This document shows, piece by piece, positions 1-6,251 of a stretch of DNA of 8,152 nucleotides. A model generated the notes under the pieces. That model did not search any database. It had not been told where the DNA came from and saw nothing but the letters and a program-made list of their open reading frames with translations. This DNA is from an uncultured Sediminibacterium sp. (GTDB lineage Bacteria > Bacteroidota > Bacteroidia > Chitinophagales > Chitinophagaceae), in contig CALEST010000450.1 in assembly GCA_937907555.1 (NCBI GenBank), positions 1 to 8,152 of the forward strand, given 5' to 3'. The translations under genes and the position numbers were made by a program. Position 1 is the stretch's first letter. Each line of letters begins with the position of its first letter.

Positions 1-145
1 ATATTATCACAAAGCTTCTGATGAATTAAGTACCATCGACATCCCGAACATGACTCAGATCATTCGTTCCATCGCTTTGAGTGCAAGAGGAATCATCAGT
101 GGCAAGGAAACCCCTTCCAGAGTTGATGCGAGTAGCTTGCGTTAA
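1..145 (+). CDS. C-terminal fragment of a probable M28 family metallopeptidase (5' end outside window)
   Basis: The reading frame is open from base 2 to a TAA at 143-145, giving 47 residues with no start, so the gene continues upstream of the window. The fragment begins Y-Y-H-K-A-S-D-E and continues with I-D-I-P-N-M. This matches the region near the end of M28 aminopeptidases, where a conserved 'YHKxSD' histidine is one of the zinc ligands, followed by a 'xIDxxxM' helix. From family knowledge, such enzymes are usually exported di-zinc aminopeptidases in Bacteroidota. Only the C-terminus is visible, so signal peptide, other ligands and exact specificity cannot be judged. Its stop interlocks with the stop of the convergent ATPase gene in the shared bases TTAA (142-145). 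The identification rests on a short motif and is moderately sure. Confidence 0.62.
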   Translation, partial: YYHKASDELSTIDIPNMTQIIRSIALSARGIISGKETPSRVDASSLR

Positions 146-2646
146 TTGCTGTTCAACCGCTTAATCCATTTTATAATTTCGTACCAGAGTACGGAAACCG
201 CGCCAATCCAGAGGCTACTGATCAGGTCTGCCATTAACAAGGGCTTGAATCCAAAGAACCGGGCAAAGGGCTCTATGTATATGAGCGCTGCCAGGAGCAC
301 CAGTGTAGCAAGGATGATTCCATAAATCCAGTTGTTTTTGTAAAACAGGGTACTGAAAATGGAGTAATAAAAAGAACGGTTGATTAAAGTAAGAAAAATA
401 TTGGCAAAAATCAGTGTGCTGAATACCATGGTCCTGGTGGTTTCAATATCATAAGATTGTTTCACCGCAAGCTGATAAGTATACAGTGTACCTGTGGTTA
501 TTAATAAGCCCTGAATTATACTGGTCATTAGTTCCTTCCAGTTAAAAAAAGTACTGGTAAAAGGACGGGGTGCCTGCAATAAAGTGTTTTTTTCCATAGG
601 CTCGTTTTCATAAATAATGGAGCAGGTAGGTCCCATGATTAATTCCAGGAAAATAACATGAACAGGTGTGAAAATATTGGGATAAATCCATCCCAGCATC
701 AATGGAATGAATACCGTCAGCACAATCGGGATATGGATGGAAATGATATATTGAATGGCTTTTTTTAAGTTGGTATAGATTTTTCTTCCCATGGCTATGG
801 CTTCCACCATCTTGGCCAGATCGTCTTCTACCAGCACCAGCGAAGCCGCTTGTTTGGCAATTTCTGTTCCTTTCTTTCCCATGGCAATACCAATATGAGC
901 CGCTTTTAAAGCAGGACCATCATTTACGCCGTCTCCGGTCATGGCTACAATTTCTCCATTGCTTTTGAGTGCATTGATGATGCGCAATTTGGCTTCAGGA
1001 AACATGCGGGTAAAAATGGCGGTTTTAGCTACTGCAGGCTTTATATCATTATCGTTCAAAGCCATGAGTTCATCTCCGGTTAAAGAACCTGTATTCCTAA
1101 AACCAATTTGCTGAGCTATTGAATTTGTGGTAGCTGCATTGTCCCCGGTAATAATTTTTACCTGAATACCTGCCCGATAAAAATCTTTTAAAACGGAAGC
1201 AATGTTTTTCTTGGGAGGATCATAAAAAGCAACTACCCCCTTTAATTCAAAAATAAAATCCTGTTGTAGCGCAGGATAGTTATTGCCACTGAAAATGGCT
1301 TCTGCAACTGCCAGTACCCGATATCCTTTTTTTGTAAAAGCCTGAATGGCATTCTCCGTTGCCAGTCTTTTTTCGTGATTGATATTGCAGCAAGAGAGGA
1401 TGGCTTCCGGCGCACCTTTGGCAGCAATGATTTGCTGGCCTTGCTGATTTTTAAAAATATGGGTCATCATTGGGGGCTTACCCGATAAAGGATATTCATG
1501 CACCATATTGAATTCGGCCCTGCGATCGGTTGCTGCATTTTCTTTATAGAAAGCATGGATGGATACTTCCATGGGATCAAAAGGAATGGGTTCACTGGAC
1601 CACATGGCATAGCTGATCAGTTCCTCGTTTTCTGCGCGTTTTTTTTGCAAATCCTCCGTTAGAAAAAGGGCTTCAGTTTGGGCATTGTATAATCCGGCAA
1701 TGCTCATTTTGTTTTCGGTAAGGGTACCTGTTTTATCTGTACAAATAACGGTGGCGCTACCCAGGGTTTCTACTGTTTTCATTTGCTTTACTACAATGCC
1801 CATTTTCATCAGTCTCCAGGCACCCAAGGCCATGAATGTGGTAAATGCAACCGGAATTTCTTCGGGCAGAATACTCATTGCCAGGGTTAATGCCTGCAAC
1901 AAGCTGGCCAATACATTGCCAGATAACTGAAAGTTGATGAGCCAAACAATTAAGAAAACAATGATTCCAACAATGGCCATATTTCTAACAAAACGATTGA
2001 TCTGCTGCTCCAGCGGAGTGGGTTCTGCATCAATATCAGCAAGGCTTTTGCCTATTTTGCCCAGTTTGGATGCATTGCCTACCGCAGTAACAACTGCAAT
2101 CGCCAGACCGCCAACCACATAGGAACCTCTGTATACTTCATTGTTGCCTTGATCTGAAGTTTTATCCACTGCATAACTTTCCCCTGTTAAGATGGATTCG
2201 TTTACCGAGAAATCATTTGACCGGACAATGATTCCATCTGCAGAAACGGAACTGCCCTCTTCCATCATCAGGTAGTCTCCAATGACCAGTTCATCTACAT
2301 GAATGGAGATAATTTCATGGTTGCGGATTACTTTGCAATATGGTTGTGTAAAATCCTGCAATTTCTCCAATGCTGCTTTGCTTCGGGAATCCTGAAATAT
2401 GGAAATGGCTGCCACCAGTAAAATGGCTACAGATAAAAACAAACCGTCTCCTGCATTGCCGGTAATAAAATAAATAAAAGCTGCCACAAACAGCAGGATA
2501 ATCATGGGCTCTTTCAAAACCGTTTTGATGGTTTCCAGGAAATTATTTTTAGAGGCAAACTGCAGCTGATTGCTCCCGTGCTTTTGTCTGGCTTCCTTAA
2601 CCTGCTCTTCGGTTAGCCCTTGTAATTCAAATGGGGTAGATGACAT
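142..2646 (-). CDS. Cation-translocating P-type ATPase (P2-like, HAD-IC family)
   Basis: This is a complete 834-residue inner-membrane ion pump powered by ATP. Domains run in order. Residues 6-27 form the N-terminal cation-ATPase domain. M1-M2 are at about 46-84. The actuator domain has TGES at 154-157. M3-M4 are at about 221-270, with PEEIP at 261-265. Phosphorylation motif DKTGT is at 304-308 (Asp304), the nucleotide-binding KGAPE at 410-414, the hinge TGD at 500-502, and GDGVND at 571-576. Six more helices lie at about 632-826, giving ten in all as in P2 ATPases. All catalytic residues are present. M6 reads F-L-E-L-I-M-G-P-T (665-673), with Gly672 where SERCA and many 'PEEFP' relatives have a metal-binding Asp. 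The transported ion is therefore uncertain; Ca2+ or another divalent cation is only a guess. The start at 2646 is supported by the N-terminal domain and an AAAAGG just upstream. It is transcribed alone, divergently from the ABC operon. Confidence 0.93.
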   Translation of the reverse strand: MSSTPFELQGLTEEQVKEARQKHGSNQLQFASKNNFLETIKTVLKEPMIILLFVAAFIYFITGNAGDGLFLSVAILLVAAISIFQDSRSKAALEKLQDFTQPYCKVIRNHEIISIHVDELVIGDYLMMEEGSSVSADGIIVRSNDFSVNESILTGESYAVDKTSDQGNNEVYRGSYVVGGLAIAVVTAVGNASKLGKIGKSLADIDAEPTPLEQQINRFVRNMAIVGIIVFLIVWLINFQLSGNVLASLLQALTLAMSILPEEIPVAFTTFMALGAWRLMKMGIVVKQMKTVETLGSATVICTDKTGTLTENKMSIAGLYNAQTEALFLTEDLQKKRAENEELISYAMWSSEPIPFDPMEVSIHAFYKENAATDRRAEFNMVHEYPLSGKPPMMTHIFKNQQGQQIIAAKGAPEAILSCCNINHEKRLATENAIQAFTKKGYRVLAVAEAIFSGNNYPALQQDFIFELKGVVAFYDPPKKNIASVLKDFYRAGIQVKIITGDNAATTNSIAQQIGFRNTGSLTGDELMALNDNDIKPAVAKTAIFTRMFPEAKLRIINALKSNGEIVAMTGDGVNDGPALKAAHIGIAMGKKGTEIAKQAASLVLVEDDLAKMVEAIAMGRKIYTNLKKAIQYIISIHIPIVLTVFIPLMLGWIYPNIFTPVHVIFLELIMGPTCSIIYENEPMEKNTLLQAPRPFTSTFFNWKELMTSIIQGLLITTGTLYTYQLAVKQSYDIETTRTMVFSTLIFANIFLTLINRSFYYSIFSTLFYKNNWIYGIILATLVLLAALIYIEPFARFFGFKPLLMADLISSLWIGAVSVLWYEIIKWIKRLNSN

Positions 2647-2666
2647 GACCTTTTAAATGGATTTCC

Positions 2667-2685
2667 ATATGAAGGTAAGTCATAT
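2667..2685. promoter_or_regulatory. Possible operator-like inverted repeat ATATGA-N7-TCATAT
   Basis: A perfect 6-base inverted repeat with a 7-base spacer lies in the divergent intergenic region, about 20 bases upstream of the P-type ATPase start. Its size and position would suit a dimeric repressor or activator controlling the pump. However, a 6-base repeat of this kind is expected by chance fairly often in 100 AT-rich bases, and no regulator gene lies nearby. This is a weak call. Confidence 0.2.
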
Positions 2686-2712
2686 CTCATCGGGATAAAT
2701 AGCAAGAAAATA

Positions 2713-2744
2713 TTTGATTTGAATACTTGGGTTTGTTAACTTTA
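2713..2744 (+). promoter_or_regulatory. Bacteroidota-type promoter for the ABC operon (TTTG-N20-TAACTTTA)
   Basis: TTTG at 2713-2716 and TAACTTTA at 2737-2744 are separated by 20 bases. This fits the Bacteroidota housekeeping sigma factor consensus (-33 TTTG, about 19-21 bases, -7 TAnnTTTG) with only the last base of the -7 element differing. The -7 element ends 5 bases before the ATG at 2750, so the predicted transcript would start at or very near the start codon. The mRNA may therefore be leaderless or have a very short leader, which agrees with the lack of any ribosome binding site there. It would drive the four genes from 2750 to 5635. Confidence 0.55.
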
Positions 2745-2749
2745 ATACT

Positions 2750-3295
2750 ATGCATTTTACTTTTTTACCTAAACAACCGCATCCTGTAGTTTCATATTTG
2801 CGTGTAGGTAGACTTTTGTATTATTCTCTGATTATATTCATTGTAGAATCCTGGTTTTACTGGGTCAAGTTAAACGAAGCCATCCAGTTTGCAGCAGCCT
2901 GGGTAATTTTTTTCTGGGCATGGAGTTTTATGTTTTCCTTCATCCATATATTTCTGGTACTGGCAGATGGTTGGAGCCGGTTTCAGAATTACAAAAGAGC
3001 CAAGGATCAGTTTTTCATGCATGGATTTAACAGAAGAATTGTGGATACCTATATTGGTTCCAAATGTCAGCGGATGGCTGCATTGGAAGCAGCCAGGGAA
3101 TTGGGTATAGAGGACGAAGTAAAAGCCTATCACAAAGCCAAGGGGGTTAAATGGTATCACTATATACCATATTTTATGATTAAGGATCCCTGGTTTGGAT
3201 TCAAAAAACATTTCTGGTCCAGAACTTTTCTGGAACCCAATTATAAGCCACGCTTTAACTATTCCGATTACGAACAATTAGCTTTGCAGGCATGA
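2750..3295 (+). CDS. Unrecognised two-helix membrane protein, first gene of the ABC operon
   Basis: I do not recognise this 181-residue protein. It has two hydrophobic, aromatic-rich segments, at about residues 21-38 and 47-71, separated by a short polar stretch (V-K-L-N-E-A). These predict two transmembrane helices in a hairpin. After them come a basic stretch (residues 76-96), a helical-looking region (about 103-130), and a tail very rich in Trp, Tyr, Phe and His (about 131-175) with K-W-Y-H-Y, D-P-W-F-G-F and H-F-W-S-R. There is no signal peptide cleavage site and no known catalytic motif. The stop overlaps the ABC ATPase start in ATGA (3292-3295), so the two are probably translationally coupled. 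It may be an accessory subunit of the transporter, but that rests on position alone. The start at 2750 has no ribosome binding site and sits directly after a promoter -7 element. Confidence 0.8.
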   Translation: MHFTFLPKQPHPVVSYLRVGRLLYYSLIIFIVESWFYWVKLNEAIQFAAAWVIFFWAWSFMFSFIHIFLVLADGWSRFQNYKRAKDQFFMHGFNRRIVDTYIGSKCQRMAALEAARELGIEDEVKAYHKAKGVKWYHYIPYFMIKDPWFGFKKHFWSRTFLEPNYKPRFNYSDYEQLALQA

Positions 3296-4158
3296 GTATA
3301 GCAGGCATTGAGATCAGCAAAACCTACCAGGGCCGGAAAGTATTGGATAAGGTTAGTATCAGCTGTGGGGCAGGAGAGATATGCGGCTTGCTGGGTGCCA
3401 ATGGTGCAGGCAAGACCACTTTATTTAAAATTCTTTTTGGTCTGGTAACGCCCGACAGTGGCAGGGTAGTTTTACCGGATAATGCAGTAAAACCAATTGG
3501 TGGAATTATAGAGAAGCCTGCTCTGTACGAATATTTAAACGCCTACGATAATATTCATTTGTTCTCTAGTATTCAGGGATTAAAGCTGACGAAAAAGGAG
3601 ATTGCCGCACAGTTAGAGAAAGTGGGTTTGCCTACCGACCGTATGGATCCCGTTGCTCATTTTTCCATGGGCATGAAACAAAGACTGGGCATTGCAATTG
3701 CCTTGTTGAATAATCCCTCCTGTCTGGTACTGGACGAACCCTTTACCGGGCTGGATCCGATGGGGGTTAGTTCTCTCAGGAATCTGATTGCAACACTGGC
3801 AGAGAAAGAGGGGTTGGCCATTATTCTCTCTTCGCATATTATTGAAGAATTGAGCAAACTATGTCATCAACTCTATGTGTTGAAAAACGGCAAATTGGTC
3901 AATAGCGGACCAACACAGGATTTAATTGCAGCCAATACACTGGTGTACAGTATTTGTGCACCGGGCATTCATACTGCAACCTGCCTTGCTTCGTATCCGG
4001 TTTCTTTTAAAGGAAACTGTGCCATGGTTACCATTGATGCAACAAAAGTACCGGCACTGATTCAGCAATTGCATCAGGAGAATATTTTTATTACGTCTTG
4101 TACTCCGGAATTGAGTATGGAAAAACTTTTTGAAACCAATACGGAATGTACGCCTTAA
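3292..4158 (+). CDS. ABC transporter ATP-binding protein (BcrA/ABC-2 exporter type)
   Basis: This 288-residue ATPase should energise the membrane subunit encoded next. Walker A is GANGAGKT at 35-42, the signature is S-M-G-M-K-Q at 125-130, Walker B is L-V-L-D-E-P at 145-150 (catalytic Glu149), the D-loop G-L-D-P follows at 153-156, and the switch His is His182. The usual Q-loop position reads I-I-E-K-P-A-L-Y (72-79), with Glu74 in place of Gln. That substitution and the 'SMGMKQR' signature are typical of the bacitracin-export (BcrA-like) branch that pairs with ABC-2 permeases. Residues from about 215 form a C-terminal extension, also usual in that branch. The gene overlaps the preceding one by 4 bases and the next by 13 bases. 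The cargo is unknown: drug or peptide export, lipid handling and surface-component export are all possible. Confidence 0.93.
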   Translation: MSIAGIEISKTYQGRKVLDKVSISCGAGEICGLLGANGAGKTTLFKILFGLVTPDSGRVVLPDNAVKPIGGIIEKPALYEYLNAYDNIHLFSSIQGLKLTKKEIAAQLEKVGLPTDRMDPVAHFSMGMKQRLGIAIALLNNPSCLVLDEPFTGLDPMGVSSLRNLIATLAEKEGLAIILSSHIIEELSKLCHQLYVLKNGKLVNSGPTQDLIAANTLVYSICAPGIHTATCLASYPVSFKGNCAMVTIDATKVPALIQQLHQENIFITSCTPELSMEKLFETNTECTP

Positions 4159-4976
4159 TAAAAGCAGAAATATTTAAACTGTTCCGACAAGGGAAAACCT
4201 ATTATGCTATTGGCGCATTGTTTTCCATTGAAGCCATTATTTTAATCAGTGCTTATTTTCAGGGCACGAATATTATTGATTTGTTGCTGGAAAATTTAAA
4301 GCAAAGATTTTATTTTGAAGGAACCCTGTTGAATGGAAATTTATTGGTGTACCTGATTCTGAACACCCTCTGGTTTCATTTGCCTTTGATTCTGATGATT
4401 GTGGTTTCCGGCATGTTAACAGCAGAATACAAAGACCGGACCCTGCAAACAATTATGCTGCAACCCGTAAGCAAGTGGAAATTTATGCTGAGTAAATATC
4501 TGGTTGCCATTGGATTTACCCTGCTTGTTGTATTGGCATTGGCCATCAGCTCATTTGGACTTTCCTATCTTTTCTTTGGCAAAGGCGACTTAGTGGTATA
4601 CCTGAATGGCTTGAATTTTTTTGATGCCTCGGATGCTTACTACCGGTTAAGATGGTCATTCGTTTCAGGGGCATTGTCTATGGTCTTTTTTTCTGTGGCC
4701 AGTTTAACCATTGCTGTTCTTTTTAAAGAGGCTGCAAAAACATGGATAGTTTCAGCTTTCTTTCTGATTCTCTCGAATATTTTGCTTAAGGTTGATTTTG
4801 GAGACAATTGGTTTAATACATTGTTCTTCGCCAAATTGAATGATACCTGGCAATATTTCTTTTATTACCAGATTAATTGGGGGCAAATACAATTCAATAG
4901 TTTATTGTCCATTGCCTATAGTTTGTTGTTTATGGTTGGGGGTATTTATTGGTTTCATCGAAAAGATATTGGATAA
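4146..4976 (+). CDS. ABC-2 type transporter permease
   Basis: This 276-residue integral membrane protein is the likely partner of the ATPase just upstream. About six hydrophobic segments are visible, at roughly residues 19-37, 65-90, 115-144, 170-192, 197-213 and 250-270. Between the second and third lies E-Y-K-D-R-T-L-Q-T-I-M-L-Q-P-V-S (94-109). This corresponds to the conserved cytoplasmic loop of ABC-2 permeases ('E...GT...LL..P.sR'), which contacts the ATPase. The N-terminal I-K-A-E-I-F-K-L is also typical of BcrB-like permeases. The ATG at 4146 lies inside the ATPase gene in another frame (13-base overlap), which favours a fixed 1:1 expression ratio. The C-terminus overlaps the next start by one base (TAATG). 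The transported substrate cannot be read from sequence. Confidence 0.88.
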   Translation: MYALIKAEIFKLFRQGKTYYAIGALFSIEAIILISAYFQGTNIIDLLLENLKQRFYFEGTLLNGNLLVYLILNTLWFHLPLILMIVVSGMLTAEYKDRTLQTIMLQPVSKWKFMLSKYLVAIGFTLLVVLALAISSFGLSYLFFGKGDLVVYLNGLNFFDASDAYYRLRWSFVSGALSMVFFSVASLTIAVLFKEAAKTWIVSAFFLILSNILLKVDFGDNWFNTLFFAKLNDTWQYFFYYQINWGQIQFNSLLSIAYSLLFMVGGIYWFHRKDIG

Positions 4977-5635
4977 TGCGAAACTGCTTTTTATTTCTTT
5001 TTTCTCAGGTATTGTTGAGCAATGTTTTTGCGCAGCCGGTAGATCCTGATTTATTAAAATTGAAGAGTCGGCTCGATTCTATTCAATCCTTCTCCACTCA
5101 ATTGACCTTGTCGGTGGATATTTCTTTCATTAACATGCCAGTTAAGAAGGCACAGATGATGTATACCAGGGGACAGAAAGTAAAATTTTCTTCTGGTGAT
5201 TTTGTGATGCTTCCCAAGCGTGGTCTGGATTTTTCCCTGAATAGTTTGCTGGAATACGATTTCATTACTGTGGACAGGGGAATGGAAATGCAGGATGGCA
5301 GAAATTGTAAAGTCATCAATATTATTCCGACCGATAAACGGGCAGATTTTTCAATAGCCACGGTCTGGATGGATACCCGACTCAGAAGACTGGTGGCTTC
5401 AGAAATCAATACCAAAAAAGACGGATCCTATACGGTGCATTTTCAATACAATCAGGATCAAAAAGTATTACCCGATAAAGTAACTGTAAATTTTGAAATT
5501 GAGAAAATCAGGATACCTATCAATTTCATGGGTAAGGATACTGATATAGACAGAAAAAAAATGCGTGCTGCCGGATCCAAAACCGGAGCCATTTATCTGA
5601 CCATGAGCAATTATCAGATTAAAACCCTCTTGTAA
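4976..5635 (+). CDS. Secreted LolA-like (outer-membrane lipoprotein carrier fold) protein
   Basis: With the ATG at 4976 the protein has 219 residues. It opens with M-R-N, a hydrophobic core and N-V-F-A-Q, which predicts a type I signal peptide cut after Ala19 (no lipobox Cys), so a periplasmic product. I chose this start over an in-frame ATG at 4949 because it gives a clean signal peptide and overlaps the permease stop as TAATG. The mature part has the layout of LolA/DUF2092-like beta folds: a helix with K-L-K-S-R-L-D-S-I-Q-S-F (28-39), repeated beta strands, the sequence G-R-N-C-K-V-I-N-I-I-P (108-118), a W-M-D-T-R-L-R-R-L turn (131-139), and P-D-K-V-T-V-N-F-E (166-174). Known LolA binds lipoprotein acyl chains. 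Here I infer only a hydrophobic-ligand carrier or accessory for the ABC-2 pair. The assignment is by fold pattern, not close identity, and is moderately sure. Confidence 0.65.
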   Translation: MRNCFLFLFSQVLLSNVFAQPVDPDLLKLKSRLDSIQSFSTQLTLSVDISFINMPVKKAQMMYTRGQKVKFSSGDFVMLPKRGLDFSLNSLLEYDFITVDRGMEMQDGRNCKVINIIPTDKRADFSIATVWMDTRLRRLVASEINTKKDGSYTVHFQYNQDQKVLPDKVTVNFEIEKIRIPINFMGKDTDIDRKKMRAAGSKTGAIYLTMSNYQIKTLL

Positions 5636-5662
5636 ATTATCCGTATTACCCCGTTTAATTTG
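5630..5662 (+). promoter_or_regulatory. Weak candidate promoter before the methyltransferase (TTG-N22-TTAATTTG)
   Basis: TTG at 5630-5632 and TTAATTTG at 5655-5662 resemble the Bacteroidota -33 and -7 elements, with one mismatch (T for A at the second base of -7) and a slightly long 22-base spacer. The -33 part overlaps the last codon of the LolA-like gene. A second -7-like sequence, GAACTTTG at 5664-5671, sits even closer to the ATG but lacks a spaced TTTG. The gene could equally be read through from the upstream operon, because the gap is only 40 bases and holds no terminator. Confidence 0.3.
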
Positions 5663-5675
5663 CGAACTTTGCTGT

Positions 5676-6251
5676 ATGGATCCATTTAGTTCGGATGCGG
5701 CTTTTAATTCCCTGTATCCTGCCCATATTGCGCAGCTGGCCAGTCGACACTGGACACCCTTGTCAGTAGCAAAGGAAGCAGCCCAGTTTCTGGCAGTTGG
5801 AGATTCCCCCCGCATTCTGGATATTGGTAGTGGGGTTGGAAAATTTTGTTTGATTGGAGCTCATTTTTATCCCAATGCTTTTTTTGCAGGCATTGAACAT
5901 AGGGGTGCCTTGAATACCATCGCCACCAACCTGGCGGGACAATTGGGTATAACGAATACCCAATTTTTTGAAGGCAATTTCAGTACCATTGATTTTTCTG
6001 CCTACCAGCATTTTTATTTTTATAATTCCTTTTATGAACACCTGGAACTCAGCGATCTGATTGATGACTCGGTTCCCATTTCGAACGCTTTGTTTCATAC
6101 GTACAATCGCAATTTGTACAAGGCTTTAAAAAAAATGCCTGCAGGAACACGCATAGCCACTTTTCATAGTACCGAAAATGAAATGCCCACCAGTTATGAA
6201 GTGGTGGGCACTGGGTCCAATGAAGACCTTAAGTTCTGGATTAAACTTTAG
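5676..6251 (+). CDS. Class I SAM-dependent methyltransferase
   Basis: This 191-residue soluble protein has a Rossmann-type methyltransferase core. Motif I is I-L-D-I-G-S-G-V-G-K-F at 47-57, the glycine-rich SAM loop. The acidic residue ending strand 2 is Glu74 in A-G-I-E-H-R, expected to bind the SAM ribose. A strand-4 motif reads F-Y-F-Y-N-S-F-Y at 113-120. That last motif sits where N6-adenine enzymes carry N/D-P-P-Y, but here it is N-S-F-Y, so adenine methylation is not indicated. The N-terminal 40 residues are helical and may form a substrate lid. The acceptor (RNA, protein or small molecule) is not evident. It follows the LolA-like gene by 40 bases on the same strand and may belong to that transcription unit. 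Its stop TAG (6249-6251) interlocks with the stop of the convergent hydrolase gene, and its 3' coding end contains a hairpin (6184-6210). Confidence 0.85.
   Translation: MDPFSSDAAFNSLYPAHIAQLASRHWTPLSVAKEAAQFLAVGDSPRILDIGSGVGKFCLIGAHFYPNAFFAGIEHRGALNTIATNLAGQLGITNTQFFEGNFSTIDFSAYQHFYFYNSFYEHLELSDLIDDSVPISNALFHTYNRNLYKALKKMPAGTRIATFHSTENEMPTSYEVVGTGSNEDLKFWIKL
6171..6210 (-). terminator. Candidate intrinsic terminator of the leftward operon, inside the methyltransferase gene
   Basis: Read on the minus strand, arms TGCCCACCA (6210-6202) and TGGTGGGCA (6192-6184) form a perfect 9-base-pair stem with a 9-base loop. It is followed at once by TTTCATTTTC (6183-6174), which is T-rich. The hairpin begins 37 bases past the hydrolase stop codon, a suitable place to end the aminotransferase-hydrolase transcript. 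On the plus strand the hairpin is followed by CTGGG, not a T-tract, so it would work in one direction only. It lies within codons for methyltransferase residues 170-179. The T-tract is interrupted (CA), so efficiency is uncertain. Confidence 0.5.

Noticed and set aside
128..141. Short stem GCGAG-TAG-CTTGC near the end of the peptidase fragment as a terminator
   Set aside because: It is only five pairs including a G-T wobble, has a three-base loop, and no T-rich run follows on either strand.
2870..3277. 135-codon open frame on the minus strand opposite the two-helix membrane protein
   Set aside because: It lies wholly inside the plus-strand gene, has no start context or recognisable domain, and the plus-strand gene fits the overlapping operon and promoter.
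3505..3528. Glu instead of Gln in the ABC ATPase Q-loop as a sign of inactivity
   Set aside because: Glu at this position is usual in BcrA-like ATPases, and Walker A, Walker B, signature and switch His are all intact.
4949..4978. Upstream ATG (4949) as the start of the LolA-like gene
   Set aside because: It would add nine residues rich in charged and polar side chains before the signal peptide and lengthen the overlap with the permease; the ATG at 4976 gives a clean signal peptide and a TAATG junction.
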